Positions 1-6,978 of a DNA stretch of 64,000 bases are shown one piece after another. The position numbers were made by a program, and so were the translations under genes. Below the pieces are notes generated by a model. It was not told the origin of the DNA and searched no databases. It worked only from the letters and a program-made list of their open reading frames with translations. Numbering within the stretch: the stretch's first letter is position 1; each line of letters opens with the position of its first letter. Origin of the DNA: Lactiplantibacillus pentosus (GTDB taxonomy: Bacteria > Bacillota > Bacilli > Lactobacillales > Lactobacillaceae); assembly GCF_003641185.1 (NCBI RefSeq), contig NZ_CP032757.1:3100001-3164000 (forward strand), given 5' to 3'.

Positions 1-423
1 CTGACGGGCGATTTCACGATTCGTCCCAAACAACTTGTGACTATGGGTCACGTCCGCAAACAATTCATCGATACTATAAATAAACGTATGCTGCTCATCA
101 GTGAACTGCTGAATAATCTGACTGATGCGATAATTCAACCGCACATAGTCTGCCATGTGCGGTGCGGCCAGTTCAATATCCATCTGCGGTTTTAAATCAT
201 ACTTACGCGTGCCGAGCTTTACACCATAATCGCGTTTGGTATCCGGCGACGCTGCTAACACCAGGCCACCCTGCGATTCTTCACGCGACAACACGGCAAT
301 CTTGGCCGCTAATGGATATTCACCGCGCCGAATCGCTTCGGTACTCGCGAAAAAGCTCTTACAATCAATGCACATGATATCGCGTACGGGCAACCGGCTC
401 GGATCATCTAAGGGTGTCGTCAT
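1..423 (-). CDS. umuC: Y-family DNA polymerase (UmuC/DinP-like), N-terminal part, runs off the window
   Basis: Translation of the minus strand from the ATG at 423 is open to the window edge (141 codons). It begins MTTPLDDPSRLPVRDIM, then shows the Y-family metal-binding motif CIDCKSFFAS (residues about 18-27) and the second catalytic motif YSIDELFADV (about 117-126). These motifs belong to translesion polymerases that insert bases opposite damaged template. The start overlaps the end of the upstream YolD-like gene by 20 bp, so the two are co-transcribed and probably translationally coupled. A LexA-type box lies upstream of the pair, which fits DNA-damage induction. The C-terminal little-finger domain is outside the window, so completeness is unknown. 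Confidence 0.9.
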   Translation of the reverse strand, partial: MTTPLDDPSRLPVRDIMCIDCKSFFASTEAIRRGEYPLAAKIAVLSREESQGGLVLAASPDTKRDYGVKLGTRKYDLKPQMDIELAAPHMADYVRLNYRISQIIQQFTDEQHTFIYSIDELFADVTHSHKLFGTNREIARQ

Positions 424-799
424 GGTCCCACCACTTTTCACTCGTGGCCAACGCCGCCCATCGAATGTCTTCGAGGTACACCGTTTTCAAATGCTGCGTG
501 TTGAGCTGGATATAGACTTGATCCGCATTAAACCCAATCACCTGGCCACTAAATTCTGCGACGTGCTGATTATTCTCAAGTACGTTCAACTGTAACGTCA
601 CGGCTGCGCCTGCTTGCCAACTAGTCTGTAGAACAGAATCAATTTGAGGCAACGCCATTTCTGGCCGGGCCGGCGTCGGGCGTTGTTGCTGCTGTTCATT
701 TTCCAGATACGCGCTGTGGCCGGCTAAGATCCAGCCCATCCACTTCATCATGCCACGGTCATCATAGAGCCACTTTTCTCGGGGGACGACTCGTTCCAT
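404..799 (-). CDS. YolD-like protein, partner of the UmuC-type polymerase
   Basis: 131 aa from the ATG at 799; a GTG nine bases further upstream sits too close to the AAGGA to be preferred. The N-terminal YDDRGMMKWMGWILAGHSAYL matches the DRGMxKW signature of YolD-like proteins, small proteins often encoded directly before Y-family polymerases in Firmicutes. The C-terminal half has a beta-rich segment (FSGQVIGFNADQVYIQ) like the YolD fold. It is first gene of the operon and overlaps the polymerase start by 20 bp. Its role is presumed to be accessory to translesion synthesis in the cytoplasm; that is inference from family and context. Confidence 0.8.
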   Translation of the reverse strand: MERVVPREKWLYDDRGMMKWMGWILAGHSAYLENEQQQQRPTPARPEMALPQIDSVLQTSWQAGAAVTLQLNVLENNQHVAEFSGQVIGFNADQVYIQLNTQHLKTVYLEDIRWAALATSEKWWDHDDTLR

Positions 800-831
800 A
801 ACTATCACCAGTCCTTTTATGAATCATTATA

Positions 832-845
832 CGAACGTATGTTCT
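832..845 (-). promoter_or_regulatory. LexA (DinR) SOS box
   Basis: CGAACGTATGTTCT matches the Bacillus-type LexA consensus CGAAC-N4-GTTCG at all but the last base. It lies about 33 bp upstream of the YolD-like start, where a repressor would cover the promoter of the polymerase operon. It predicts SOS induction of the pair. Confidence 0.8.
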
Positions 846-898
846 TTTTGGCAAGCTTTATTTCAGGCTTCATCCTCGATTTTTGACACGCAACCCGT

Positions 899-930
899 AA
901 AAAAGGCCGCCATCACAATGGATAGCGACC
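899..930 (-). terminator. Rho-independent terminator
   Basis: On the minus strand, a hairpin with ten-base arms GGTCGCTATC and GATGGCGGCC is followed by a T run. It follows the decayed hydrolase gene at 962-1186 and separates it from the SOS operon. Confidence 0.7.
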
Positions 931-961
931 ACTAATTTATTTTTTAGCATTCTTCAAGGCA

Positions 962-1186
962 TTACTTGGCCCACTTGTCGAGAATCAGTTGGCCAATCGT
1001 TTGCCAGTGGGTTTCTAAGACAAAATGGCCACCATCTAACAAATGAACGTCGGTATTCGGATCATCCTTCGCAAAAGCCTGCGCACCCTGATAAACAAAG
1101 CTAGGGTCATTCTTACCCCACGCTGCAATAATTTCCGGTTGATAGGTTCGAACGCACTTTTGAAATAGCGGATAATTTTTAACGTC
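962..1186 (-). pseudogene. C-terminal remnant of an alpha/beta hydrolase
   Basis: About 72 codons remain open up to a TAA at 962. The translation contains YQPEIIAAWGKNDPSFVYQG, then DVHLLDGGHFVLETHW and ends ILDKWAK. The Asp of the WGKND segment and the His of DGGHF are the acid and histidine of an alpha/beta hydrolase triad. The nucleophile elbow and whole N-terminal half are missing: upstream the frame runs into AT-rich sequence with stops and then the antiporter gene. It has no start or ribosome site of its own. It is a relic of an epoxide-hydrolase-like or haloalkane-dehalogenase-like enzyme; the original substrate cannot be told. Confidence 0.75.
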
Positions 1187-1258
1187 TTATCTTATTATCC
1201 AGTGCGTCCCATGAATGACTTGAGCTTCTTGCACAAAATTTATCATAAACCAGGTTGC

Positions 1259-2857
1259 CTATGCCCCGTATTCTAAGACAACCATCTCGGCCATCGTGAT
1301 TTCACGGTACAGTTGGTTGAATGAATCCTCACTGAGCCCGGCCGTCGCGTTATATTGTTGTTCCACATAATTCCGTTCCGCCTGAAAGACATGGCGATAA
1401 ATAGCCATTAGTTCACGCATCTGATCAGCTGTATAATCAGGATGCTGAACCATCCGCCGCCATTCTGAAAGAAACTGTCGGAGCGTCGTATGACCGTTTT
1501 GCGAGCGTAAATCAAATGTGATGGCCTCTTTGAATTCTTGCGAAATCGGCATTTGCCATAATTCATGAATACCTGCCTCAATCATTTGTTCTCGAATTAC
1601 AGCCATTCGAGCCGCATCATCCATATCAATCCGTACTTTAGGCAACAACCAGCGAAAGATGACCGTCGGAACGATTAAACTAAGAATGATCAATAAGCTT
1701 TCAGACATTAATACCAAATTAAAGTCAGCCGTCCTGACCTGAGTTTCGGCAACAGTAAAGGCTAATGCAAACGTCACCGCACCGTGAATACCACCTAGCG
1801 CAAATATCCAAGCTTCACGATTACCAACCCGTTGAACCAATCGAACATAATCGTAGCGGGCCAATAAATTGGCGACGTATAAGGCAACCCCAATGCCTAC
1901 CCAAATCAGTGAACCATTATAAGTAACTGAGCGGTCTAACAACGTTCTGAGCAACATAATTCCCAGCACAATAAAGACAACGCTATTTAAAATATCGTTT
2001 AATAATCCAATCAATTGGTGCAGATCACTAGCAAGCTGCGGATTAGCCAGTGAACTTCGCTCGCCCTCAGCATTGTGAACCAGCCCGGCGGACACAACCG
2101 CGATAATGCCAGAAACGCCCAAAGCCTCCGCCCCAAAATATAAAACAAACGGTGTCATTAAAAAGATGATTTTAAGCGGCGTTCCGTTATTATACGTATT
2201 ATTAATAAAGTTCAACTTGGAACGTAGCATTGACTGCCGAATATAGACAATCAAACTGCTAACTATTCCGCCGAAAAGCAACCCACCCCCCGCAGAATAA
2301 ATAAAATCCCATAACGTCTGATAATAATTAATATAACCATTGATATACCACAACGTTGCCATGTTGAGCAAAATAATGCCTGACGCGTCGTTGAATAATG
2401 ATTCCAACTTTAGGCTCGTCTGTTGTGGACGCGGCAATTCTCGGCCCATCGTTACCGATTCGGTAGCCGTTGCATCAGTTGGTGTACTGATTGCAGCCAG
2501 AATAAAAGCTAATGGCAATCCGACGCCAGCGAAAAGTTGCGTTCCAATTCCGGCCACAACTGCACAGAGCACAACCATTCCGACGGTCAAACTTAGAATT
2601 TCCCGAGCATGCCGTCCCACTAAGTTGAGCCGCGTATTTTGGCCTTCAAAATACAATAGTGGCGCGACAATCAATCCAATAAAAATCTCCGAATTGAACC
2701 GTTCTACCAGACCGTTTAATAGCGGAATCACGGCAATCACGGCACCAACCAGCATACTGACATAATTCACTGAAAGTCGTGGTAACCAGCGACGGTTGAT
2801 CACAATACTGACCATCGCCGCAACCACCAATATGCTAGTTGAAATCAGTAGTGTCAT
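1259..2857 (-). CDS. CPA1-family Na+/H+ (or K+/H+) antiporter
   Basis: 532 aa starting at the ATG at 2857, preceded by GGGGTGAGG; an upstream in-frame start lacks a ribosome site. About 12 hydrophobic segments fill residues 1-400, with the CPA1 hallmark motifs STPTDATATES and SLFNDASGIIL, whose Asp residues carry cations. A hydrophilic cytoplasmic tail of about 130 residues follows. It exchanges protons for Na+ or K+ across the membrane in pH and salt homeostasis. It is monocistronic. A second antiporter of the same type lies at 31817-33400 in the redox island, and the two share the same motifs and tail pattern, so they look like paralogues. Ion preference cannot be read from sequence. Confidence 0.9.
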   Translation of the reverse strand: MTLLISTSILVVAAMVSIVINRRWLPRLSVNYVSMLVGAVIAVIPLLNGLVERFNSEIFIGLIVAPLLYFEGQNTRLNLVGRHAREILSLTVGMVVLCAVVAGIGTQLFAGVGLPLAFILAAISTPTDATATESVTMGRELPRPQQTSLKLESLFNDASGIILLNMATLWYINGYINYYQTLWDFIYSAGGGLLFGGIVSSLIVYIRQSMLRSKLNFINNTYNNGTPLKIIFLMTPFVLYFGAEALGVSGIIAVVSAGLVHNAEGERSSLANPQLASDLHQLIGLLNDILNSVVFIVLGIMLLRTLLDRSVTYNGSLIWVGIGVALYVANLLARYDYVRLVQRVGNREAWIFALGGIHGAVTFALAFTVAETQVRTADFNLVLMSESLLIILSLIVPTVIFRWLLPKVRIDMDDAARMAVIREQMIEAGIHELWQMPISQEFKEAITFDLRSQNGHTTLRQFLSEWRRMVQHPDYTADQMRELMAIYRHVFQAERNYVEQQYNATAGLSEDSFNQLYREITMAEMVVLEYGA

Positions 2858-3022
2858 TTTTGTCCTCACCCCTTTTTTTATTAAAATAACTAACATTGAT
2901 TATTACCGCTTTAATTTGGCATGTAAAGTAAAAGCAACCCCTACGACTCACACGACTTGCATTGATTCGACAGCCATCAGCCGATTATTATTGTTGTGAC
3001 AAATACTCGCCAAACTAAATCC

Positions 3023-3065
3023 AAAAAATTAGCGCGTCAAGCCACCCATGACTTAACGCGCTAAT
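3023..3065 (-). terminator. Terminator after nudC
   Basis: Perfect ten-base arms ATTAGCGCGT and ACGCGCTAAT (3028-3037 and 3056-3065); on the minus strand the hairpin is followed by a T6 run. It lies 40 bp beyond the nudC stop. Confidence 0.75.
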
Positions 3066-3107
3066 ATCAAATTTCTAATTATGTTATGCTTTTATCCAAT
3101 CACAGGC

Positions 3108-3932
3108 TTACTTTTCCTGATGATGCCGGAACGCTTCAATCATCGTCCACGTCAAACTCGTATTTTGGTCGTTGTGCGGAATCTGATCACGTTGGAACCA
3201 CTGGGCCTTAGCCAATTCGTCAGTTTCCAAGTCAATCGCCACGTTTTCGTTCAAATCCGCAAAGTACCCCGCTAATAAGGAATGCGATGGCGCCCACGGT
3301 TGACTCCCAAAGTAACGCAAGTTGTGAACTTCCAACCCAACTTCTTCAAAGACCTCGCGCCGAACCGTGTCTTCAAAGGTCTCACCAATCTCGTTATAGC
3401 CAGAAATCAGCGAATAATAATTGTAGCCGGACAGGAACTTCGTCATCAGTAATTTGTCCCCGTTCGTGACACCGACGATAATCGCTGGCATAATCGTGGG
3501 ATAGATCGTCTGACCACACGCAGCGCAAACTAGTGACCGTTCCGCGCTCCCAGGATGCAACGGTTGCCCACAGTGCCCGCAAAACCGATTCGTATCATAC
3601 CACCAGGCCAAGTGGGCGGCAGTCGCACTACTAAATGCCAACCAAGCTGGTTTTAAATCGCGGAACTGTTTCGTTGAACCCACGGTATACTGATTGGTTG
3701 CCGTTGCGGTCACATCCACCCAGAAAAAAGCGGCTTCGTCGACTGCCAGTAAGTACTGATACTGGTCCGCATCAAACTGCCAATCCTGCGCCACTGCTTC
3801 ATACTTAGGTAGCGTGCCATCTTGTAGTAGCACTTGCTGCTGGCGGCCAATTAAGATGTAATCACCAGGACGCGGTGAACGTTGCTGTTCATTTTGATTT
3901 TTTAAAACATGCGGTTGAATATCTTGAAACAT
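3108..3932 (-). CDS. nudC: NAD(+)/NADH pyrophosphatase
   Basis: 274 aa. A four-cysteine zinc ribbon is visible (CGHCGQ, then CAACGQ, residues about 118-140), followed by a full Nudix box GYNEIGETFEDTVRREVFEE (G-x5-E-x7-REVxEExG) and the SQPWAPSHSLL segment that marks NudC rather than other Nudix enzymes. NudC cleaves NADH to NMNH and AMP and can remove NAD caps from RNA. The start at 3932 has AGGAAAG upstream; a TATAAT at 3983-3988 on the same strand is a likely -10. It stands alone with its own terminator and lies just downstream of the LysR gene on the same strand. Confidence 0.93.
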   Translation of the reverse strand: MFQDIQPHVLKNQNEQQRSPRPGDYILIGRQQQVLLQDGTLPKYEAVAQDWQFDADQYQYLLAVDEAAFFWVDVTATATNQYTVGSTKQFRDLKPAWLAFSSATAAHLAWWYDTNRFCGHCGQPLHPGSAERSLVCAACGQTIYPTIMPAIIVGVTNGDKLLMTKFLSGYNYYSLISGYNEIGETFEDTVRREVFEEVGLEVHNLRYFGSQPWAPSHSLLAGYFADLNENVAIDLETDELAKAQWFQRDQIPHNDQNTSLTWTMIEAFRHHQEK

Positions 3933-4033
3933 GTTGGGCCCACTTTCCTATATAAAATCATTAATTTTAAAACAATGGTTTTATTATAACGAAATCGGTG
4001 GGGTTTTACAGGAATTCGTCCTTGTAAACGTTC

Positions 4034-4933
4034 TTAAAGCTTCGTCTGAGAGAACTGCTGCATCAATGCCTTCAGCAGTGGTGGCTGCTGTCCCGGTTGA
4101 GTCAAGGCAACAATATCGTAATCCTGCAGGTTGTCCCCTTCAATCGGCAGATAGGCGACTTGTTCATCATGTTTAGCCGAGATGAGTCCCGCGGGATAAA
4201 ATGCCACCGCCTGATTGAGCGACACCAACAGATGCATTTGTTCAGCGCTCGTGACCCGGCGAATTTGCTCGTAATCTTGGATAAAAGGTGCGCTGGCCAA
4301 GAAGCTTTCTAACAAAAACGTCGAACTTTCTGGACTGTAATACAAAATGGGCAGCGTCGTTAATGCCTGTTGTGGTAGCTCTTCTAACTTGCTCAAGGGA
4401 TTCAAGCGGCTGACCCCCATCACCATTTGATTATGATATATCGATGTGGCCTGTAGTTTGGTTGCCGCTGCGACAGCTGGTCGACCATAGCTAATCGACA
4501 ACGTCAAATCGAGCGAGCCATCCAATACTTGCTGCGTTAGGTGTTCATTACTCCCCTGTCGCACAACAAATTGGCTGTCGGGCCACCGCTTTTTTAGTGC
4601 GTATAACGCCCGCAGTAACAGTGGTTGTTCAAAAGCTGAAAAGTAACCAACTCGCAGGAGTCGTTTGGTAGGCGCATCAAACTCGCGTAGCTCCGTCAAC
4701 GCCGCCGTATAGTTATTCACAATATCCTGTGCTGAAGCCCAAAACAACCGCCCTTGAGGGGTCAAGCTAATGCGATTATGACCTCTTTGAAATAAGGTGA
4801 CCTGTAATTCATGTTCAAGTTGCGTCATCTGCTTAGACACCGCACGTTGAGACCGATATTCATGGGCGGCGACTTGCTGAAAGCTACCATATTGTACGAC
4901 GCGTAAAAAAGTCTGTAAGCGGTCAAAATCCAT
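4034..4933 (-). CDS. LysR-family transcriptional regulator
   Basis: 299 aa with the LysR N-terminal winged helix (FDRLQTFLRVVQYGSFQQVA then SQRAVSKQMTQLEHEL) and a substrate-binding effector domain from about residue 90. Start at 4933 with GGAG eight bases upstream. It is transcribed away from the flavin reductase at 5104, across an intergenic region carrying two CGAAC/GTTCG inverted repeats. That divergent layout is typical of LysR activators that control the neighbour and repress themselves. L. plantarum hydroxycinnamate reductase loci have a LysR next to a similar flavoenzyme, so an aromatic or unsaturated acid is a reasonable effector guess. Confidence 0.88.
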   Translation of the reverse strand: MDFDRLQTFLRVVQYGSFQQVAAHEYRSQRAVSKQMTQLEHELQVTLFQRGHNRISLTPQGRLFWASAQDIVNNYTAALTELREFDAPTKRLLRVGYFSAFEQPLLLRALYALKKRWPDSQFVVRQGSNEHLTQQVLDGSLDLTLSISYGRPAVAAATKLQATSIYHNQMVMGVSRLNPLSKLEELPQQALTTLPILYYSPESSTFLLESFLASAPFIQDYEQIRRVTSAEQMHLLVSLNQAVAFYPAGLISAKHDEQVAYLPIEGDNLQDYDIVALTQPGQQPPLLKALMQQFSQTKL

Positions 4934-4948
4934 AATGTCAACTCCATC

Positions 4949-4984
4949 CGAACACTTTGTTCGCCTGACGAACTAAATTGTCCG
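4949..4984. promoter_or_regulatory. Two candidate LysR operators
   Basis: CGAACACTTTGTTCG (4949-4963) is a perfect inverted repeat with a 5-nt centre, and CGAACTAAATTGTCCG (4969-4984) is an imperfect second copy. They sit between the divergent lysR and flavin reductase genes, just upstream of the reductase -35. The 5- and 6-nt centres do not fit a LexA box. Confidence 0.55.
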
Positions 4985-4985
4985 T

Positions 4986-5013
4986 TTGTTTACGGCTAAT
5001 CACCCGTTATGAT
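4986..5013 (+). promoter_or_regulatory. Promoter of the flavin reductase gene
   Basis: TTGTTT (4986-4991), 16-bp spacer, TATGAT (5008-5013). The -35 is poor, as expected for an activator-dependent promoter, and abuts the inverted repeats just upstream. The start codon is about 90 bp downstream. Confidence 0.5.
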
Positions 5014-5103
5014 GAGGGTGTGTTAGCGGTTACTTCATTATAGTAATGGTGAATTCGACCGTCAAATGGCTAATCAATATAAAATCTGTCTGGAGGAATT
5101 GAT

Positions 5104-6585
5104 ATGACGTTAACAAAACGGACTTCATATGACATTGTCGTTGTGGGTACTGGTGCTGCCGGAACCGCTGCTGCTCTGGAAGCGGCACAACATGGCGCGA
5201 CCGTCCTACTACTTGAAAAAGGTCGGCATACTGGCGGTAGTAGTAACTACACTGAGGGATTATTTGCGGTTGACTCATATTTACAGCAAGCGCAACACAT
5301 TCACGTTTCAGCCACCGAGGTCTTGAAGGAAGAAGTCGACTATTCCAAATATCGCGCTGATTCACGCATTTGGCGCCAATATCTAGACGATAGTGCTGAT
5401 ACGGTGCAATGGTTGAAGGACCAAGGTGTCGAATACGAAGGCGTTCAAGCGATGGGTGCCGGTGAAGCAACTTGGCACATCTATAAAGGGATGGGCCAGG
5501 CTGTTTTACATGACGCCCTGCAACCCAAAGCCTTGGCACTAGGTGTCGAATTACTGACCTCAACCACCGCCATCGACTTGCACCAAGCTGATAATGGGAC
5601 GATCACCGGTGTCACGATTCAAAACGCGGCTACCAAGGAGACTCAACTTGTCAATACGCATGCCGTCATCCTAGCGACCGGTGGTTATTTGAACAATCCT
5701 GAAATGATGCAAAACTTGACTCACTATGACACGAGCCGCTTAATTCCAGTCAGTTCTGGCAAAGGGACTGGTGACGGCTTACGACTTGCTTGGCAGGCTG
5801 GTGCACAACAATACGGTACCGGCATGGCTATGTTATTCGGCGGCTATTTAAAAGACCCGAGCGAACCTTCGTTTAAATACATGGCTTCGCAAATGGAAAC
5901 CGCCGCTGGTCAACAGCCCCTACTATGGCTAAACGAACATGGTGAACGCTTTGTCGATGAAGCCGTCGTTTATAATTTTTCATACGCTGGAAATGCCCTG
6001 TATACACAAAACCAGGTCTTTAGCATTCTTGACCAAGGTGTTATTGACCGGATGGCTCGTGACGGAAACTTCATGGGGCTGGGCGTCTACGTTCGTCGGG
6101 GCGAAAAGATGACCAAGTTACAAGCTGAAATCGATGCTGCCGTTGCGGCAAATAAACCCTTCATTTTCAAAGCGAAGACCATCGAAGAATTAGCGGCCAA
6201 AATGCACTTACCGGTTGACCAAGTCACTCGATCCATTCAAACTTACAATCAATATTGCGATAACGGCCAGGATAACGAATTCGGAAAGGACCCCGCCTAC
6301 CTAGTCAAGGTCGACCAAGGGCCGTTTTACGGTTTCGAATTGAACGTCGGTGCATTTTGCACGATGGGTGGCTTAAAAGTAACGACGGCCAACGAAGTGC
6401 TCGACACTGAAGGAACGCCGATTCCAGGGCTATACGCCGCCGGAAACGATGCTGCGGGTCTCACGGGTGATACTTATGGCCCGAACATGCCAGGAACCTG
6501 TGTCGGCTATGCCTTTTACTCCGGTCGAAACTCGGGTCGTAATGCCGTCACTTATCTGAACAACGATGTGGCTGTAACTGACTAA
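5104..6585 (+). CDS. FAD-dependent fumarate-reductase-like (2-enoate) reductase
   Basis: 493 aa, start with GGAGG seven bases upstream. N-terminal FAD-binding Rossmann motif VVVGTGAAGTAAALEAAQHG (about residues 12-31) and C-terminal GLYAAGNDAAGLTGDTYGPN are typical of the soluble fumarate reductase/succinate dehydrogenase flavoprotein family. There is no signal peptide and no fused FMN-binding domain, so it is cytoplasmic and needs a separate electron donor. The usual HHTMGG substrate-binding segment reads GAFCTMGG, so the histidine that holds the fumarate carboxylate is not conserved; another unsaturated acid, such as a hydroxycinnamate or urocanate-like compound, may be the substrate. It is probably controlled by the divergent LysR. 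No flavin reductase partner gene is adjacent. Confidence 0.82.
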   Translation: MTLTKRTSYDIVVVGTGAAGTAAALEAAQHGATVLLLEKGRHTGGSSNYTEGLFAVDSYLQQAQHIHVSATEVLKEEVDYSKYRADSRIWRQYLDDSADTVQWLKDQGVEYEGVQAMGAGEATWHIYKGMGQAVLHDALQPKALALGVELLTSTTAIDLHQADNGTITGVTIQNAATKETQLVNTHAVILATGGYLNNPEMMQNLTHYDTSRLIPVSSGKGTGDGLRLAWQAGAQQYGTGMAMLFGGYLKDPSEPSFKYMASQMETAAGQQPLLWLNEHGERFVDEAVVYNFSYAGNALYTQNQVFSILDQGVIDRMARDGNFMGLGVYVRRGEKMTKLQAEIDAAVAANKPFIFKAKTIEELAAKMHLPVDQVTRSIQTYNQYCDNGQDNEFGKDPAYLVKVDQGPFYGFELNVGAFCTMGGLKVTTANEVLDTEGTPIPGLYAAGNDAAGLTGDTYGPNMPGTCVGYAFYSGRNSGRNAVTYLNNDVAVTD

Positions 6586-6607
6586 TAAATTTAAAATGGG
6601 CCATCAC

Positions 6608-6640
6608 AAGACGTGCTGTTCAAAAGCACGTCTTTATTTG
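6608..6640 (+). terminator. Terminator of the flavin reductase gene
   Basis: AAGACGTGCT and AGCACGTCTT arms around a 7-nt loop, followed by a T-rich stretch. Confidence 0.8.
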
Positions 6641-6905
6641 TCTTCTCATGTAACTGGCAGACTGGTGCTAACCGCATTTATTTTCCACTTAGTCAGGTTT
6701 ACAAACCAAGTCATTACAATCATTATGACCTTTAAAAACCAATTACTTTCATCGCACTGACTAACACTTCTTAAGGTGCATGACAACTAACGCAATGTGC
6801 CAGCTGATGAAACCGCCTACAAAATCCTTGTTTTATCCACATATTGCCCGTCAATTTTGCATGATCACTCAAGCTCAAACCCATTTTTCCATGTTTATCA
6901 ACAGA
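6641..6905. other. Intergenic, no gene seen
   Basis: AT-rich stretch between the reductase terminator and the surface protein promoter. I see no convincing coding frame, RNA gene or repeat in it. Confidence 0.5.
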
Positions 6906-6934
6906 TAGACCATTGTTCTGAGCGGTGCTACAAT
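6906..6934 (+). promoter_or_regulatory. Promoter of the surface protein gene
   Basis: TAGACC (6906-6911), 17-bp spacer, TACAAT (6929-6934), 44 bp before the TTG start. Confidence 0.5.
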
Positions 6935-6978
6935 TTAGCCGAATTGAATTCTTATCATCAAAAAGGAGTGTCATTATT

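Noticed and set aside
4949..4963. CGAACACTTTGTTCG considered as a LexA box
   Set aside because: The spacer is 5 nt instead of 4 and its partner site has 6 nt; position between lysR and its target fits LysR better.
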